From contig CM029366.1 in assembly GCA_017165825.1 (NCBI GenBank), positions 26,663,862-26,727,861 of the forward strand: 64,000 nt of DNA, read 5' to 3'. Each line of letters starts with the position of its first letter. The stretch's first letter is position 1. The translations under genes were made by a program, and so were the position numbers. Source of the DNA: Hepsetus odoe (lineage: Eukaryota > Chordata > Actinopteri > Characiformes > Hepsetidae). Below the pieces are notes generated by a model. The model was given only the letters and a program-made list of their open reading frames with translations. It was not told the origin of the DNA and did not search any database. Shown in pieces: positions 33,240 to 47,137 of the stretch.

Positions 33240-35549
33240 CTTGTGGTCGACAGTCTTTATATATAAAGCCCATGCATTTTATTACCTTTTACAATCATGA
33301 TTTATAAAACTATAAAAAAAAAAATAATACCAATATGATGGAATTTCTGGTCTTTATGGAAATTACTGAATTTATTATTTCCTGCTTTTTTGATTGAGGC
33401 CAAGAATTTCTTTCAAAGTAGCGAATCAAAGTACTAATTGCTCAAAGCTTTCGACTTGGTTCCCTTTGTTGTAATTCATCGTGCTTCAAAGGCAAAATCT
33501 ATTATGCTCCTAATAAAAAGTTCTATACCTGCTCTATGAGGCTGGACAGCCTGAGTCATTCATTTGAGAGGTGAATATTCATCCTGGGTCATGTGAGTCC
33601 ACACAGTCAGAGTGGACAGTGAGTAAAATTAGTAGCTCCAAAACTCCCAGTCCTTACCCACTGTAGTTCTAACAAATTCTCGTAGTGAAGTGACCTATAA
33701 AGAAGCATCTATAAAAAGATAAATGCAAGAGGGGGTCTGATAGTAAAAGGCAGGTTAATTGCTTTCCATAATGATACTTACAATCTGTTGCAATGAATTT
33801 CATTTGTACATCTGGTCCCTTGCTGTTGTTACATGCTATTGTGTTTTAAGGAGGCAAACTAATATATTGGTTTCGTTAACAGCGATTAATGATCCATGAA
33901 TCTTTTATGTGACTGGTAAAGTGCTACCAGCTTTTCTTGCCCTGTTCCGAATGGATAAAGGAATGTAATTTCTTCTCACAAAGCTCTAAAAAGTCTTCAG
34001 GTGTTTCGAAATAAGGTCAATGCAAATGTACCAGAGAGCAAATTCATCCAGTTTGTGATGATGAGAATTTCTGCTTCCGGGACACGAATGCGCAACACTG
34101 AAACCTGAGGTGACTTTGATGAGAGTGCTGAAAAAGTGGCTTAAAGTTCTTTTAAGTACAGTATGTAAAGCTGACTGGAAGTGAAAATGCTGAACTTTCT
34201 GCTTTGCACTCACACTCTAGGTCTAGTTTGACAGGTTTATAGCAGAACTGGCTATTGTTATTGCAAAGAAATGCCAACTTGCCATGAGAAATTTATAAAA
34301 GAAGGGGTGTGCTGTGCCCTGCTGAATGCTGCCACATGAGAGTGATTGGGTTCACTAAGAACTCACCCTGCTTAAGAAAAAGGATGGAGCACTGCTGTGG
34401 GATGGGGTAACATGATTTGCCTCCAACAAACTCCCCATGACTGAGATGACTGAATAAAAAGCCTGAACAATTTGTCTTCACTCAGAAAGCTCCTGCAAGT
34501 GGAGTACACACTCCTCATTAATGCCCTGCCTTTCTTCTACTTGATCCTTAGAAGTGAAGTGTAGGACTGGGGCACCATATCTGTATTGATTTAACACCTC
34601 ATTGGGGAAATGACAGCTGAATCAAGATTAACACTCCTGCTCAATATCTGCGCCATGTGCCCATTTCTCTTCAACCCCATTAGTTGAGAGGTGATAGCCA
34701 AGCTGGCCGACAAATCTGTTTACACTGTCAAGTGTGTTCGATGGCAAGCGCGCCAGCAGCAATCTGCTGCCTTATGAAAGCTTTTTATATTCTCTCTGTT
34801 CTGCCACTGATGAATAACTATGATGTGTTATTCCACTGTCCATACATGGCTGCTAAGGTTTGTATGTAACATCATAAATCATATTCTCTGTTGATGGCAG
34901 ACATGGATTGCTATCTTTGGCATTGACCAGCATGCTCTCCTTGAGTAGTTCATTGAAATGAAGGTAAAATCTAATTGGTTTGATGAGGACGGGGGAGCAA
35001 TATGGCTGTGTTATTGTGTTGCAGTTCTCTTTTCAGAGGTTTTTATCAGTATTTCTAGAATATGAATACCTGCAAGCTATACAAAGACAGATTGTTGTTA
35101 TTATACAGAGCTTGTAATAACATCAGTCAATATTTTACTTGTAAAAATGGAACATAAAGCCATAGCTTATTGGGTGTCATCACATAATTTATTAAGAAGT
35201 AATGTCATAATTTCAGTAAATTTTATTGATGCATTTTTAAAACATGGATGAACGGTTAAGCTTACATGTGAAAGAAATGTTCGAACTGTGTTCCCTAAAT
35301 GAGTTTCCAGGTACTTTACATTTACTTGCTCAAAGCAAAGGGGTATAGGTTCCTTTTTGAAGATAAAATGTTGAAATAAAAGTACTGGAGTTGGGCATGG
35401 TGTAGAGTTGAATCTTAACATTTAACAATAGTATACTGATGTTTCCTATCTAAAGGATAGGAGTATCCTAATGACATACCTCTAAAGGCAACCTAGTCAC
35501 AGCATTTGGGTCTCATGTGAACAATAACTTCTCACTGAAAATAAAGATA
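33240..35549. other. grm4: intronic non-coding DNA
   Basis: No exon seen. A short frame around 34790-34870 faintly recalls an L2 LINE C-terminus (see rejected items). Confidence 0.45.
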
Positions 35550-36720
35550 CCTGGGCCCTCTCCTGGAGCCAGACCTGGGAGGAAAACTGAAACAGAAACT
35601 GGCTTTTGGTTCACAGAATGTCATCTCTCAGGAGAGAAAAGGAGCTGGAGTTTGTGTGGGAGGTTGAGCGTTACAAACTAGATATAGTCCGTCTCACTTC
35701 TACGCACAGTACATTCCTGGATGGAGGATGAATTTGATTGCTCACCAGAGTTTTTTTTTGGGTGAGAGGCAGCAGGCAGATGTGTTGTTACTTGGTAATG
35801 CCAGACTGTGTTAGAGTTTGTACCAGGGACCAAAAGGGCCACCTCAGTGGGACTTCAGCTTGCAGAGGAGGGGACACTCTTACTGTCATGACAGTATATG
35901 CACCAGATTGCAGTTCAGAGTTAGGGGCACTGGGGAGTGTCCTAGTGCCATCTGAGGACTTTGATTGGGAGGACTGAGAGGACCTGTTGGTGTTTTGTTG
36001 TAGGGTTTCTGTTGACCAACCTCAACCAAACATCATGGTAGAGCCTAAGATAGCTAATAAGTGTTTGTGGTACCAGAGCTCCTTAGGCCAGTGGTCGATG
36101 AAAGTCTTTTTAGTCATGTGGTCACACCTGCAGCCTAATGTTCAGGAAACGATGGTCAAAAGAAGTGTATACCTTCCAAGTGATCATTAACTGATGGTGA
36201 GTTGGGTCAGGAAAAGAGGGGAGGCTGCAGGACAGACCTAGCAAACCTGGATAAAGGGGATGAACTGGGAATTCCTGGTAGACGATCCTTCCAGAAGAGC
36301 TTCTCCCTCATCCTGAGGGAGGTTGGGGGCATAGAATCTGAATGGACCATGTTCAAAGCTTCCACTGCTGAAGCAGCAGCCTTGAGCTGTGGCCAGACAG
36401 GTCCCAAGAGAGAAAGAGGAGCCTGAAGGCTTCTTTAGCTTGAGGGACTGCAGTATTGGCTGAGAATTACTGGGAGGCCAAAAGGCTACACGATGGCAGT
36501 CATGAAAGCAAAAATTCAAGTTATGGAAGAGTTGGGGGAGGCCAAAGAGAAAAACTTTCACGTGACCTCAAAGAGGTTCTGGCAAGCTATCAAATGACTC
36601 AGGAGGGGCAAGGCGGATTTAGCAGGGATGGGAAGCCTTTGAATGAGTATAAAGTCAGATGGTAGAAACAGAACTCGAAGCAACTGACAGACAAGACCTC
36701 TGTGGAAGAGGCTGATTGCA
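35550..36720 (+). pseudogene. decayed non-LTR LINE: endonuclease domain and linker to RT
   Basis: In broken plus-strand frames it encodes an AP-endonuclease-type LINE N-terminus. Seen are 'ELEFVWEVERYKLDIVRLTS' (35640 on), a 'GGDTLTVMTVYAPD' block (35860-35910), 'WYQSSLGQWSMK' (near 36070), 'PSDH' (36176-36187), 'EVGGIESEWTMFKAS' (36325-36370) and 'KNSSYGRVGGG' followed by 'EVLASYQ'. That order is endonuclease, then linker, then the start of RT, as in fish RTE/Rex-like LINEs. Many stops and frameshifts make it inactive. The body of RT is absent, so it is 3'-truncated or deleted. The clade is uncertain. Confidence 0.8.
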
Positions 36721-37960
36721 TTGTCTGGCTTTAACTACTTTATAGAAAAAGAAAGGTTTTAGCAAAACTGGAATGTTTTAATATTTGTATATTCGTGAAT
36801 GTAATGATATAAATTTATGTGACCGAATTATTCTATTACTGTGCTAATTTTTTATTCTACTATTCTACTGTTCTACTGTTGTTTCAGTGTAAATTGATAC
36901 ATTTAGCACATTTTGGAACAAAATATAGCATTAATGTATTGCTAGTCTACTGTGTTTCAACCAGAAAAGTAAATATCACCAAATATCTTAAAGTATTGTG
37001 ATATATGTTTGCTACTTTTACCCATGAGTGAAAAATGGTTTTGGCCCAACATGAAGTATACTTTATGTAGTTCTCTGCTTGTTTGAACATATTCGGCTGA
37101 ATCTTTGTTCATCACACTGGCCCAGAGTTTCTTTGGAAGGTCAGCAAATTGGCCAGGTCTGCACAAATCATCTCTTTGTTTAGTGCGATGGGTGTTTTGA
37201 AGGCCTCCTGTGCCACTCTCATAACACTTCATCTCTTAGATCTCTCTGGAGACAAATGACCCAGCACAGATCTCTGTCCAAATACACTCTTTTTCAGCTG
37301 AGTTCTCCATATGAATACCATACTGTCACACCAAGCACTTTCAGCCATGTTGGCATGCTCCTTTCTGATAAGAAGATAAAATATTACATCTTGCTGAGCG
37401 TTGATCTGTAGTGACATATTCTCATATGTAGTGGAGAAGGGGGCAAAATCTGAACTCCCCAATCTGTCGAGTCAGGCAGCACTAGAGGACGCCTGTGTGC
37501 TGTGCTCTTATTTAGAGTGGCTCTTAAAGGAGCTCACTCAGGCGGAAGTGTTCATTAACTGAATAGATCTTGACAGTGGAGGGACTCTTTTGTTTCCGAG
37601 CATTAGTGTGCATCAGTGCAAAATAGTAATGGCCTCATAACATCCAAAAAGGGATGGACGCATGGGCTCACTAAAAACATTACCTGTCTCCGTGTTGATC
37701 TCTCTGCCAGTCACTGCAGCAGAGGCGAGGAAGAATAGTCAGATGAAGAAACAAAGGGCTTTAACAACAACCACCGTAAACGACCGTAATCTATTTAATG
37801 TTGTGGATGGACCAGCCAATAATTAAAAAATCTGTGGTGCTAAGATTTTCAAAACAAAAATACATTTGTAAAAAGTACTGAATATCTGCATAATGTATAA
37901 TCTTATATATTATCAGAATCATAGAAAGAGGAGCACTTAAAACACTCTAATGATTTCAAA
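36721..37960. other. grm4: intronic non-coding DNA
   Basis: No recognisable exon or repeat. Confidence 0.45.
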
Positions 37961-37964
37961 TAAC

Positions 37965-38006
37965 AAAACAAAACAACAACAACAACAACAACAACAATAA
38001 TAATAA
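37965..38006. repeat. (CAA)n/(TAA)n microsatellite
   Basis: About nine CAA/ACA units running into TAA units. Confidence 0.93.
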
Positions 38007-38680
38007 AAACTCCTTTACTTTTACCGCACATGCATTGAATTAGGTTGACATTAATGTACCATCCATATAAACACAGGACTAAGGGTTCCCGTCATACCAG
38101 TGCCCAGGGCATCAGACTGCTGGCTTTCCTTCTTCCCATAATGCAATGCCATTTGTTCTCCAGAGAATACATATTACAGAGAAGCCAATCAGAACATAGG
38201 TCATTTATATATCTTTATATGTCTTTACAAAAACATCTGTTCAGTTCTGTGGTGTAAAGTCAGGTGGGAAAGTGGTCAGGTATAGTTAACAACACGAAGT
38301 TATATCTGGATCTGAAGAAAACGAAAAATGTAAGGAAACGGTTGGTCAAACACATTGGGGAACACAGCTGTTCACAGACGACTCACAGAAAGATCCAATT
38401 TCTTAACATCCATCAGTTTAATCAACACTGCAAACACAGACCTGAAGTCTATTTGACTCCCTCTTATTCATAATGCAACTCATCCATGATAGCCTTTTCC
38501 AAACAAATCTTTCATACCAGCAGCATGAATATACATTATTTATTCATTTCAATTTCAAAATATGCAATATAACAAACATTTATGTTTGAATTACAGTAAA
38601 TGCTAATGGATGGAATGACATGCCTTGAGAACTTGTTAGAGAAATAACAGGAGCGAGTAAACGAGCAAATTACATGGGCA

Positions 38681-38682
38681 TT

Positions 38683-38733
<51 letters not shown>
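38681..38733. repeat. (CTTT)n microsatellite
   Basis: Thirteen uninterrupted tetranucleotide units. Confidence 0.97.
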
Positions 38734-38912
38734 GTGTTCTTATGTTTTTTCTACTCCCCATTCCTCTCTCATGTGAAGCTAGATGCTGCATTAACTTCTA
38801 CTTTCAATGTGAATCTTCTCTAAGCGCTTCTTTTCATTTGAGTTTTAACATCCTGACTATAGAAATAAGTACAGGGCCTTAGAAGAGGCCACACTTGATG
38901 TCGATAGTTTGC

Positions 38913-38956
38913 CCTTTTTCATCTATTAATTCAAAGTAATTAATAGATGAAAAAGG
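38913..38956. repeat. perfect 19-bp inverted repeat (hairpin)
   Basis: CCTTTTTCATCTATTAATT (38913-38931) is the exact reverse complement of 38938-38956, with a 6-base loop CAAAGT. There are no mismatches over 19 pairs. It could be a short cruciform or RNA hairpin, or the core of a tiny palindromic element. No flanking duplication is seen. Confidence 0.93.
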
Positions 38957-40263
38957 TTACACAGGGGAAATGGATCCAGAGAAAGGGGCTGCTATATACC
39001 TTGACATCACAGTGTGTCATAGCTGAGGGACGTACCGTCTGCTTGGGTGGCTCTCACTCCTCCTAAAGGGACAATGACCAAGTCATGTTTAATGACCAGG
39101 TCTTTATAATGCATAACATGTAATGGGTTGAGTAGGCTGATTAGAGTCTTATGGACCCACTGTAAGTGTATTACAACCTCCCTCCTATACAAAAATTGCG
39201 TTCCATGAAAAAAAATACTTTGTGTAATTTGTATATTTTTATTTGTTCTAATGCTTTTACAGGAAAGTGGTCCTCCAATCAGCAAATGATTTTAGCTTTT
39301 GTTCATGTCACACTGCCAATTAGAGGTTTTAAAACAATAAATAACAAATAAATGTCATGTTGCAGCTTGAAAGCAGATATTAAAGGATATTATATTATGG
39401 CATGATGAATAAGAGGGGAGAAACAAACATCACGACTGTTTATGTACTGTTTATGGAAGCTGGTTAAGGATTGGGTGAGATATTGTGAAGAAATCAGATC
39501 TCTCTGTTGGTGACAAACTATAATTCCTGGAGCCCTAGAAAAATAGTACTCTCTCTCTCTTTTGCTATGCATGTGATTAGAATGAATTGTAAAATAACAG
39601 TATATTATACTATAACAGTAATTCTGTGATAAATTTTGTGGGTTTTTTTTTTATATATTATCCTTGCTATAACACTGATGGTTGATAAAAGTAATAGTTC
39701 TATCATATTGCTTGTTAAAGATGTCATCATTTATAGATTAAAACTTATTCAAAACTTATTCATTAACTTATTCAGTTATTCATTTTTTTTTTTTTTACAA
39801 CCATTCACTATTTGAATCATTAGCATGGTATTGCCAAACCATTTTAAAGCTTCATCTGGCCTACAAAAAAAATAATAAATAAATAAAAGAATTCTCCATA
39901 AGTGGGGAAATTAGCACACAAAATGAATCTGTAAGCATTAGAATAAAGAGGAAGGCTGCATGAGTAGAATTGTGCCTGAACCTTGGAAAGGCTGTTTGTT
40001 GGCAATGAACTCCACCATGACTAAGCCAAAAGCTCAGCCCACAGGCTATGTGAAATGCAAAATCAAGCAGCAGTTAAACCTTCATTCAAAATGGAAACAA
40101 CTCTCAAATGCAGCTTTTACTTTCCTTCCATCAAAAATGAACAAAACAACTATTAACACTTTTAATGTCAAGTGTGTATGTGTGTAAACTGTACAGAATA
40201 AATGTGGAGAGCAGCCTCACACACATATAAAATTTGCACGCACAAATTTGTGATAGTTTTTTA

Positions 40264-40505
40264 AGTGAAAGTGACAACCCTTGTCATTGCGAGGTCACAG
40301 CACAGCACACAGTGAACCACAATGAAATTGGATCTCTGCATTTAACCCATGCAAACACCGTGCAGCTATTGAAAGTGCCCGGGGAGCAGTGACGGGGACG
40401 GTACCTTGCTCAAGGGTACCTCAGGGCAACCTACCGGTGAGGGAATCAAACCCACAATCTTCCGATGCGGGGGCAACTCCCTAACCACTAGGTCACCGCT
40501 GCCCC
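40264..40505 (-). repeat. family A SINE
   Basis: Well-preserved reverse copy: 'gtgaaagtgacaacccttgt', 'gtgcccggggagcagtgacg', 'aatcaaacccacaatcttcc', 'aggtcaccgctgcccc'. Very similar to 15690-15936, with a short deletion near the 'tgggcagct' site. Confidence 0.94.
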
Positions 40506-43477
40506 ACGTTTGATATCATTCTTGGGCATAATGACAAATGTCTCATGGTCTGATACTTTTTAACACATTTTGTATTTTAAGTATAGTTTTATAGTTTTAT
40601 GAATCATGAAGAATACACCAGCTGAGGTTGTGTGTCTGTGTGTATGAGGTGAATGTTAACCACCTCTAGTTTGGGATTGGGTTCTATTACTTAAATAATA
40701 TAACTTCAAGAAGATGAATAATGGCATCCTTTTACTGAAGTAGCATTAGCTAGTCATTATTGGGATTACTGTGACAACTATGATTTATTAACATCATCTG
40801 CACAAGACATCAACACTGATATGCTTGGCCAAGTTTTTGCTGCAGCCATTACGGTTGTGTTTGTTTTGAAAGGTTTATGATTTTTCCAACCAATGAAATG
40901 CATGCCTGATTTAATTCCTTCTGAGACTTTGACCCGTGCCGCCCAAAATGTTGTGCTTTCCTCCAGTGACAAACTCCTTGAGTGGCAGCGTGTTTTGGGT
41001 CATTGTCTAGCGAAGCGCCAGCCAGAGTGTCTGCATTCATTTTCTTGCAAATAGGCCGACAAGATGTTTCAGTGCACATCGGATGCCGCTGTTCTGCTTT
41101 AGTTGTTTTGCTGTAACTTTAGTTGTTCATCCCTGCAGATCTGTTATCTGCTGAAGAGCTGCAGTTGTGTCTTTTGTTTTTATTGCAAGTTGCACCAGGT
41201 ATACATTTTGCCCATCACAGCAAAATGCCATAAACATTTTGAACATTTTGTCACTTACCCTCTACTGCACTCATCAGTCATTCATTTCTGACCACAAAAA
41301 CAACGACAACATTCAGCATTGCACTGACTGAATTTCTAACATATACTTTTTCAAGCGTCACATCATGCATGTCGTCTTCAAAGTGAGAAACCAGGTATGC
41401 CTGAATGACTACAGATAAGGGATACTGATATTCTTGTATTAACGCTCACATTAACTAACATAGGCTGAGCATAAAAGTGCTACTATTTTGTGATTTTATT
41501 TGGGGTGTTTTTTTGGATATATCAGAATTGACAAAAAGTTATACTCTGTGTTTTCATCAGTTCAGACTAACACAGCATAAAGCAAAATAATACATTTCAC
41601 AGTCTCAATAATTAGGCAAAGCACTGCATGTTGAAGGCATAAAACATACAGCTGCCATGAGTAATGCGGGAATTAAAGAGATAAATCATGATGGTTCCTG
41701 AAGGGCATGGCCATGAAAATTAAATGTTGCCATGACGCCTTTAGCAACTAATTACACGTTGCGCTTGGCCAGTGCATTCTCTGCAAGAGAAACTAAGGAT
41801 GCAATACTGGAAGATATTGATTCAGTGTGGACTTGTCTCTGATTTAATATGTCGCTCTTGGGCATATAGACCAATGAACTGTGTAATAGCACCTTTGCAG
41901 GTGGCCAAGATTTTCCTTTGCAACAAAACTTGGACTTTGGGCTTTTCCTGATTTCTTACCAGGTTCTCAGAGGGGTTAAACCAACTGCTGAGCATTTATA
42001 TTTTACATTTCTTAATTAATTACTTATCAGGCAGTTTCCTAAGTGTAGATTTAGCCTTATATTTTCAGGTTTTTTGAATTGGATGATTGATTCTGCCCGG
42101 ATTAATTAGCCTCAACAGCGTGCCATCTCACAAAGCTACGGTGAAAGTCAGTGGCATGTTTGTGAGAACAAAGGCTTTAAGTAGCACAGTGTGGAAAGCG
42201 CAGCTCTTCCAGTTTGGCCAAATTAATTGCCTACTAAAGTTGTGTCATGAGAGTAAAGGAGTAAAGCTGCATTTTTTTAAATGCCACGTCGTAAAAACGG
42301 GGTGAGAGTATGTGGCATTACTGGGAGGTTTTGCCCTACCATCATCTGTTTGCCATACATTATGTTGGGCTATTATATGGATGTAAATGGACAAATGTAA
42401 TTTTGAGATAGCAACACTTGGAATTACTGTGCATGCTGTGGAGAATTTATGACACTATTGTAATGGCACACATGGTCTCCACTCCCCTTAGGCAAGCAGA
42501 TTTATTGTGCTTTAATTATTCATGATCCCTGAAATACCTACATGTTTACATAGAAAGGTTATTCAGATTGTTAAAGCAAAACCAATGTTGTGTTTGAGGG
42601 CTTTTAAGAAAGCACACTGAGCAGACAAGAGGTGCATATTTAACCCACCTGATCATGTACACTTTTTTTTAATAAATCGATTTTCATACTTAACCTCAGG
42701 CTCCTGACATGTAAAAAATAAACAATCAATCTATTCCATCTACATTTATTTACAACCCAAATACCCATATCACACTTAATGCCAAATGCAAAGTCTACCA
42801 GTGCTCCATACAGCATGACAAATTGACTATGTTTCTTTTTTGCTTCTGCTTTGTCGTTGTTTTCATTCACCAAGCCCTAGTGTTCCGAGATATTGAGGTG
42901 GATTCTAGAAATGCATTTAAAGCGTATGGGATATTAAATGGATCGATTGTCTAGAGAACCTCATGCCTGGCTGCCCTTCGTCCAGCCAAATGGATGAGGA
43001 GAGGCCTGGACGAGCTTGGCTCATGTTACAGTGCATTATCCTGTGATTGCACATGTCTGAAACTGGACCCTCTTTCTGCTGCATGTGGATGCGCTACCGA
43101 ATGAGGTATAGAGAGACACAAGAGATGTCTGATAAAAATCAGCATTTGACACTCTGTCTCTGTTCGTCTCTAAAAGTAACTGGTCAGTTCAGACTCCACC
43201 CGTACGCACCTTCTTAAGTAGCTGCGATCACCAGATAGGAAGATTTTTGTTTTCTAACAAACCGATCAAATGAAAAATGGACTCTGCCAAGATGTATGTT
43301 TATGATTATTATAAAACATAGAGCTATTGGTTTAAATTGCTCCCGTTACGTCATGTCAGAGATGTCCCACATTATGGTAAAAACTAACAGCAGACTCAGA
43401 TTTTGCTGCATAATAGCTCTATGCTACTTATCTACAGCAACTTTACATCTTTATCTCAGGCTATACTCTTCTTTAAT
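40506..43477. other. grm4: intronic non-coding DNA, repeat-poor
   Basis: Nearly 3 kb with no transposon or microsatellite and no exon seen. Candidate region for conserved non-coding elements. Confidence 0.4.
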
Positions 43478-43687
43478 TTACATTTACAGCATTTAGCAGA
43501 TGCTCTTATCCAGAGCGACTTACATGTCCTAATTACAGGGACAGTCCCCCTGGAGCAACTCAGGGATAAGGGTCTTGCTCAGGGAGGTAGTGTTAGAGGT
43601 GGGAATCAAACCTGGGACCTCTTGAGCCATAGGTCCATAGGCAAGTACCCATAGGCAAGTACCCTACCACTAGACCACCGCCACCCC
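43478..43687 (-). repeat. family B SINE
   Basis: Reverse copy, well preserved, with an intact 'gctcttatccagagcgactt' tail. Carries a short tandem duplication of 'cataggcaagtaccc' near its head end. Confidence 0.93.
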
Positions 43688-44069
43688 GAATATAAATTCT
43701 CATATTCATGCACACTCAAACTAATAATGCAAATATATGCTCTGTGATGCTTTTGACCAGATAAAACATCATTTATCTAAAGCACAGTATCTATTTCAGT
43801 AATGCAATGTACACCCTTCAATGACAGTAACAGAAATATAATCAAAAAAGCTGGTTTACACCAGCAGTCAGTATTAAAGAACAGAGAAATTAGTCTTCTG
43901 TGAGTAAAGAAGTGCTCATGGGCAACATCAGCTATCTCAGCTCTCGTGGAACTTATGGTACTTTTCCCACATACTATACACAGTATAATACAATACAGAG
44001 CAATATTATATTCAATACATCTACATGCAATATCCTGGAGATTGTATTTGAGTGAGAGGGACACTGATG

Positions 44070-44312
44070 TGAAGTGAAAGTGACTATTTGCCACTGGGAA
44101 ACACAGCAAAGCACACAACGAAATGACTCCTCTGCATTTAACCCTTACACAATGTGCAGCCGTACAGAGGCAGCCATATCTAGAACTCAGGGAGAAGTGA
44201 TGGGGACGGTAACTTACTCAAGAGTACCTCAGGGCAACCGACTGGTCTGGGATTCAAACCCACACCTTTCCACTCCTGGGGCATAGTCCCTAACCACTAG
44301 GCCACTGCTGCC
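44070..44312 (-). repeat. family A SINE
   Basis: Reverse copy: 'gtgaagtgaaagtgactatt' tail, 'ggagaagtgatggggacggt', 'gggattcaaacccacacctt', and 'actaggccactgctgcc' head. The centre has the 'gcagccatatctagaa' subtype also seen at 1461 and 33005. Confidence 0.92.
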
Positions 44313-46642
44313 AGACTGAGCAAGAGAGTGACACCAATCGAGAGACTGTGTCCCTTATTGTGACTCACGACTTAATATCTTAAACTGTTACAGAATTTCT
44401 TTACATGCATTTTTTATATATAATGTTATAATCGCTTATTTATTGTGTCTGGAAACACTGTTGTTGGATATTGTAGTTCCATAGTTTTCACTATTTGAAA
44501 AGCAATAAAAATAGTAATTATTTTACTTTTAATTTAACATTTATGACCAACATGGTTCAGTTAAATAGGCTTTGTCACCATCTTTTTGTTTTCTACTATA
44601 ATGGCAGTAGGTTTACTAAAGAATGCTTACTAAGCTGTTTAAGGCTGGATATTTAGGACTCAAGACTCAACTTTAGACTTGCCTGTAATCTCCTGGGTGT
44701 CAAGACATGACCTACTTACTACTTATAACTGTAACTTGTTTTTTACCTCTGTGTAAGCCACAGTACCTAATTAGCCGAATGGGATTTTTGCCAAAAGCAC
44801 ATTGGAGTCATTTCAGTAAAAATGTCTAAGGCTACATTAAAAACAGGAATAAAAAAACAGGACTTCAGTTAAAGAATACATTGCATATTTGTCTTTTGGC
44901 AATGTATTTGCAGCATGTCTTCCATTTCCATCTATTAAAAGGGTTAACACAGGCACCACTGATCCACAAAAATGGGGTTAAGGAAGTGTGCACAAGTTCC
45001 CTTGAGAAATATAGGCAAATGTATTGTACATGTAGTCGTGGGCCATCGGGCCTGCAGGGACTCGTAATTGTAGCTTGCTAGCTGCTCCCTTCTGAGCAGT
45101 GTCCAATTTTGTGTGGAGTTATCCTAGAGCTGGGGCCTGGGCAGTGGGCTGGAGGAGGAACCATTAGCCACAAGCGTGGGGCCGTGTGAATGATGAGGCG
45201 CTTCCAAATGATCCTCCTGAGTCTCGTTCTTTCAGCCAGCGGGTGCCCTCAGCCTTCCACAGAGCTGTTCCTGCACACTGCCTAACCTCCTGCACTAACA
45301 CGCTTCAGATTGGACATATCAAGCCTGCACATTTGCCAAATAGTTACCCTGTCCTTGTTTGTGGATGCTTTATAAATCACGTCTCACACTAAAATGATAA
45401 AAAAGCAAGGGATAGTTTATATCTCAGTAATTAGCTGTTATGTACAGGTGCTGAGTGTATTCACAGACAAACTAAGCCAAAAGCCACTTGCTTAGTATGT
45501 ATTGGGCTGTTTTCCCAGACACAAATTAAGTCTAGAGCTCCACTAAAAAGAATTTCCAATAGACCATCCCCTAGTCCCTATCAGCAGTGTAATTTAGCTC
45601 AGGATAGCATTTTAACTGCGTTTGGACAACTCACCCGTTTTGTTTCAGGCATACTCAGACAAGTAAGAGAGCAATAATCTGAGATTATGGCAGTCAATCA
45701 CAGAGTGCAATTACATGCACACTAATAATATAGTCATTATCTGATTTCAGCTCTTACCAAATTGGTCATCATAATTGGACAGCTTACTATGAATTGTCAG
45801 ATTAAAGCCATTATCTGATTCCAAGGCTGATAAAGATGCTAAGATTTTAACGTCCTCATCGGGTCATTTCGCGATCTGCTATATAATCTACATCTGTGCA
45901 AATCTAACCACACAGAGAGGAGCTTGGATCAGCACCTCAACCAACTCAAAAGATACAACTGCTATTAAAACACTATTTAAAAAAGTTTTAATATTTGAAA
46001 TGATTTGATTATGTGACTTGATGAATGCTAAACACTACATCTGCACTAGCAGTTATTCATGTGTGGGGTTACTGATGAACTGATGTGCATTTTGCTTATA
46101 TTTTGAGTGAAATCTGATTATTGCCTTATTTAGATTCAGAGTTTTTACATCATACTATCAACAAAAGAGTTTTGCAATGTTGGAAAGAAAACCTTACTTG
46201 CATAATTTTTAAAGAATATGTTATAAGAATATGTTACTCTCTTTCAGAAACGTGATGTATAAGGTTCAATTTAAAAACTTCAGTTCACTCTTCCCACAGT
46301 GCATCATTTTTATTGCAATATTCACATTGTGCACTGGTGACAGGAAAGGCAGAATAGAGAGATGAGGTGAAGGTTGACCCTCTGGACGTGGCAGGTCATG
46401 TCTGATTGCTGTGTTGTACATTAAACAGCAGGACAGTGTTTTTCAGACCTTCTTAAGCCTGTATACCTTCTGCTCGACCAAACAGTCAACAGCCCTTAAG
46501 AGTCCAGTTTACACATTCAATAACAAATTGGGTTCTTGCATGAGGATCATTGTAAACCAGTTCCTTTCTGCTTTGAGGGTTCATCCAAAGGACAGCCCCA
46601 AATATTGAGGTTCTATATAGGCTATAGAAGTAAATATATATA
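44313..46642. other. grm4: intronic non-coding DNA
   Basis: No recognisable exon, RNA gene or transposon. Composition is a little more GC-rich near 45100-45300. Confidence 0.4.
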
Positions 46643-47021
46643 CAGTACTGTGCAAAAGTTGGAAGTGTTAATCATTTATTTTCATCAATCAACAAAATGC
46701 AGTGAATGAACAAATGAGAAATCGAAATCAAATCAATATTTGGTGTGACCAGCCTTTGCCTTCAGGAGCTCGGCTGGTAGGTTGTTCCAAACATGACTGT
46801 GTTTCAACCTCCGTGTGACATTGATGATCACCAGTACCTGTTTGGTAAAACTGGTTGATCGTACACCGACTATAATCCTACAAAATCCCTGACTAGAAGA
46901 ACTGATGCTGGTTTGAAGGCAAAAGGTAGTAACATCAAATATTGATTTAATTTATGTTTTTCTTTTGTTCGCTCACTTTGCATTTTGTAAATTGATAAAA
47001 ATAAACAATCATTATTTATAT

Positions 47022-47026
<5 letters not shown>
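46643..47026. mobile_element. Tc1/mariner MITE with long terminal inverted repeats
   Basis: Begins CAGTACTGTGCAAAAGTT after TA and ends '...attatttatatttctg' before TA. About 110 bases of the left side match the reverse complement of the right side. Left 'cagtgaatgaacaa' aligns with right-complement 'caaagtgagcgaac', and left 'aaatcaatatttggtgtgac' with 'aaatcaatatttgatgttac'. The inner part retains 'ttggtgtgaccagcctttgc', familiar from fish Tc1-like elements. The TA flanks fit the superfamily's target. It has no transposase. Confidence 0.82.
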
Positions 47027-47119
<93 letters not shown>

Positions 47120-47137
47120 ATGTGTGTGTGTATACAC
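47027..47137. repeat. compound (TA)n(TG)n microsatellite
   Basis: Alternating blocks: TA (47027-47066), TG (47071-47085), TA to 47105, then TG with TA interruptions. Confidence 0.95.

Noticed and set aside
34684..34930. Faint L2 LINE C-terminal similarity ('LPLMNNYDVLFH' near 34800)
   Set aside because: Only one short block is suggestive and the flanks do not continue the pattern, so it is not enough to annotate.
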